14,889 bases of DNA from Bacteroidales bacterium UBA2764 (lineage in GTDB: Bacteria > Bacteroidota > Bacteroidia > Bacteroidales > Paludibacteraceae): NCBI GenBank assembly GCA_002352705.1, contig DEIW01000081.1, positions 13,647 through 28,535 on the forward strand, given 5' to 3'. Made by a program: the position numbers and the translations under genes. The notes below the pieces were generated by a model that saw nothing but the letters and a program-made list of their open reading frames with translations, was not told the origin of the DNA and ran no database searches. Below are positions 14,551 through 14,889 of the stretch, piece after piece (position 1 is the stretch's first letter; each line of letters opens with the position of its first letter).

Positions 14551-14607
14551 ATAAATGCGAAAATAAGAAAATGAATAAATAAGAAAATGAATAAATGTGA
14601 AAATAAG
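14551..14607 (+). repeat. Compound AT-rich repeat with mini-ORFs ahead of the PqqD gene
   Basis: Two perfect adjacent copies of the 16-mer aataagaaaatgaata (14562-14577 and 14578-14593) sit inside an outer repeat, ataaatgcgaaaataag (14551-14567) and ataaatgtgaaaataag (14591-14607), one base different. The repeats create several ATGs: two open three-codon frames that end at TAA (ATG at 14555 and 14571), one runs straight into TGA (14595), and one (14587) is in frame with the PqqD start at 14611. Confidence 0.8.
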
Positions 14608-14610
14608 TTT

Positions 14611-14889
14611 ATGAAAACAATAGAAGGATTCAAACTCCGTAAATTAGGCAACGAATACATTCTCGTCGGCGAGTCCATGGCACTCATCAATTTCAATAAG
14701 ATGATTACTCTCAATGAAACTGCGGCTTTCCTATGGCAGCAGGCGGACCAATCTACCGCAGCACATGGTGCTTTTACGGCGGCGGACCTGTGTAAGGCGC
14801 TTTGTGACGAATACGAGGTGGAGCCTTCTCAGGCGATGACGGATGTGGACGCCACCATTGCCTCTTGGCTTGCCGCCGGTGTCATCCTG
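14611..14889 (+). CDS. PqqD family protein (partial, runs off the window)
   Basis: An open frame of 93 codons with no stop before the window end, starting MKTIEGFKLRKLGNEYILVG. The middle LNETAAFLWQ (34-43), the following ADLCKALCDEYEV, the helix DVDATIASWLAAG and the final V-I-L match PqqD-family proteins, small winged-helix proteins that bind leader peptides in RiPP biosynthesis (RRE fold). Typical length is about 85-100 aa, so only a few residues are missing. An ATG at 14587 in the same frame would add eight residues (MNKCENKF); 14611 is preferred because the extension comes from the repeat. In Bacteroidetes such genes often accompany peptide-modifying or kinase/nucleotidyltransferase genes, which here would lie downstream of the window. 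Confidence 0.85.
   Translation, partial: MKTIEGFKLRKLGNEYILVGESMALINFNKMITLNETAAFLWQQADQSTAAHGAFTAADLCKALCDEYEVEPSQAMTDVDATIASWLAAGVIL

Overview
The window comes from a member of the Bacteroidetes, most likely the order Bacteroidales; the family cannot be fixed from the sequence. The evidence is promoters of the TTTG / TAnnTTTG type, A-rich translation starts with little Shine-Dalgarno signal, Wzi-family and DUF4254 proteins, a PqqD gene next to an S26-like peptidase, and a short C-terminal tail shared by three exported proteins. There are no rRNAs, tRNAs, CRISPR arrays or insertion sequences, and no gap over 300 bases lacks a gene.

Region 1 (10-9077, minus strand) is one tight block of ten genes behind a single promoter at 9046-9077. 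In transcription order they are mlaE, mlaF, a 115-aa secreted protein, an M6-family metallopeptidase, exodeoxyribonuclease III (xth), lptB, a Kelch-propeller lipoprotein, a Wzi-like outer-membrane protein, a DUF4254 protein and a GT9 heptosyltransferase-like enzyme. Genes overlap by 4-20 bases or lie 3-36 bases apart. Most of the block concerns the outer membrane: phospholipid trafficking (MlaEF), LPS export (LptB), LPS or glycan assembly (GT9) and the capsule or surface layer (Wzi). The 115-aa protein looks like a free copy of the N-terminal propeptide region of the metallopeptidase encoded right after it.

Region 2 (9118-13429, minus strand) holds two single-gene units, each with its own promoter and terminator. 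One encodes a secreted SGNH esterase of the rhamnogalacturonan acetylesterase type. The other encodes a large secreted beta-sandwich/Ig-like protein with no visible catalytic domain. Both end in the same C-terminal tail, and their 3' ends are near-identical 71-bp segments (66 of 71 positions) carrying two hairpins, the second a rho-independent terminator.

Region 3 (13488-14889, plus strand) is a divergent operon cut off by the window end: a small secreted beta-rich protein, a soluble S24/S26 peptidase homologue with a Ser-His type active site, and a PqqD-family protein (a fold that binds peptide leaders). A signal-peptidase-like enzyme beside PqqD suggests a peptide-modifying system whose remaining genes lie beyond position 14889; this is the most promising lead for something undescribed.

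All four promoters have exactly 20 bases between the -33 and -7 boxes and share an extended YTTGCRTATRT element, so they give a consistent picture of the local promoter type.
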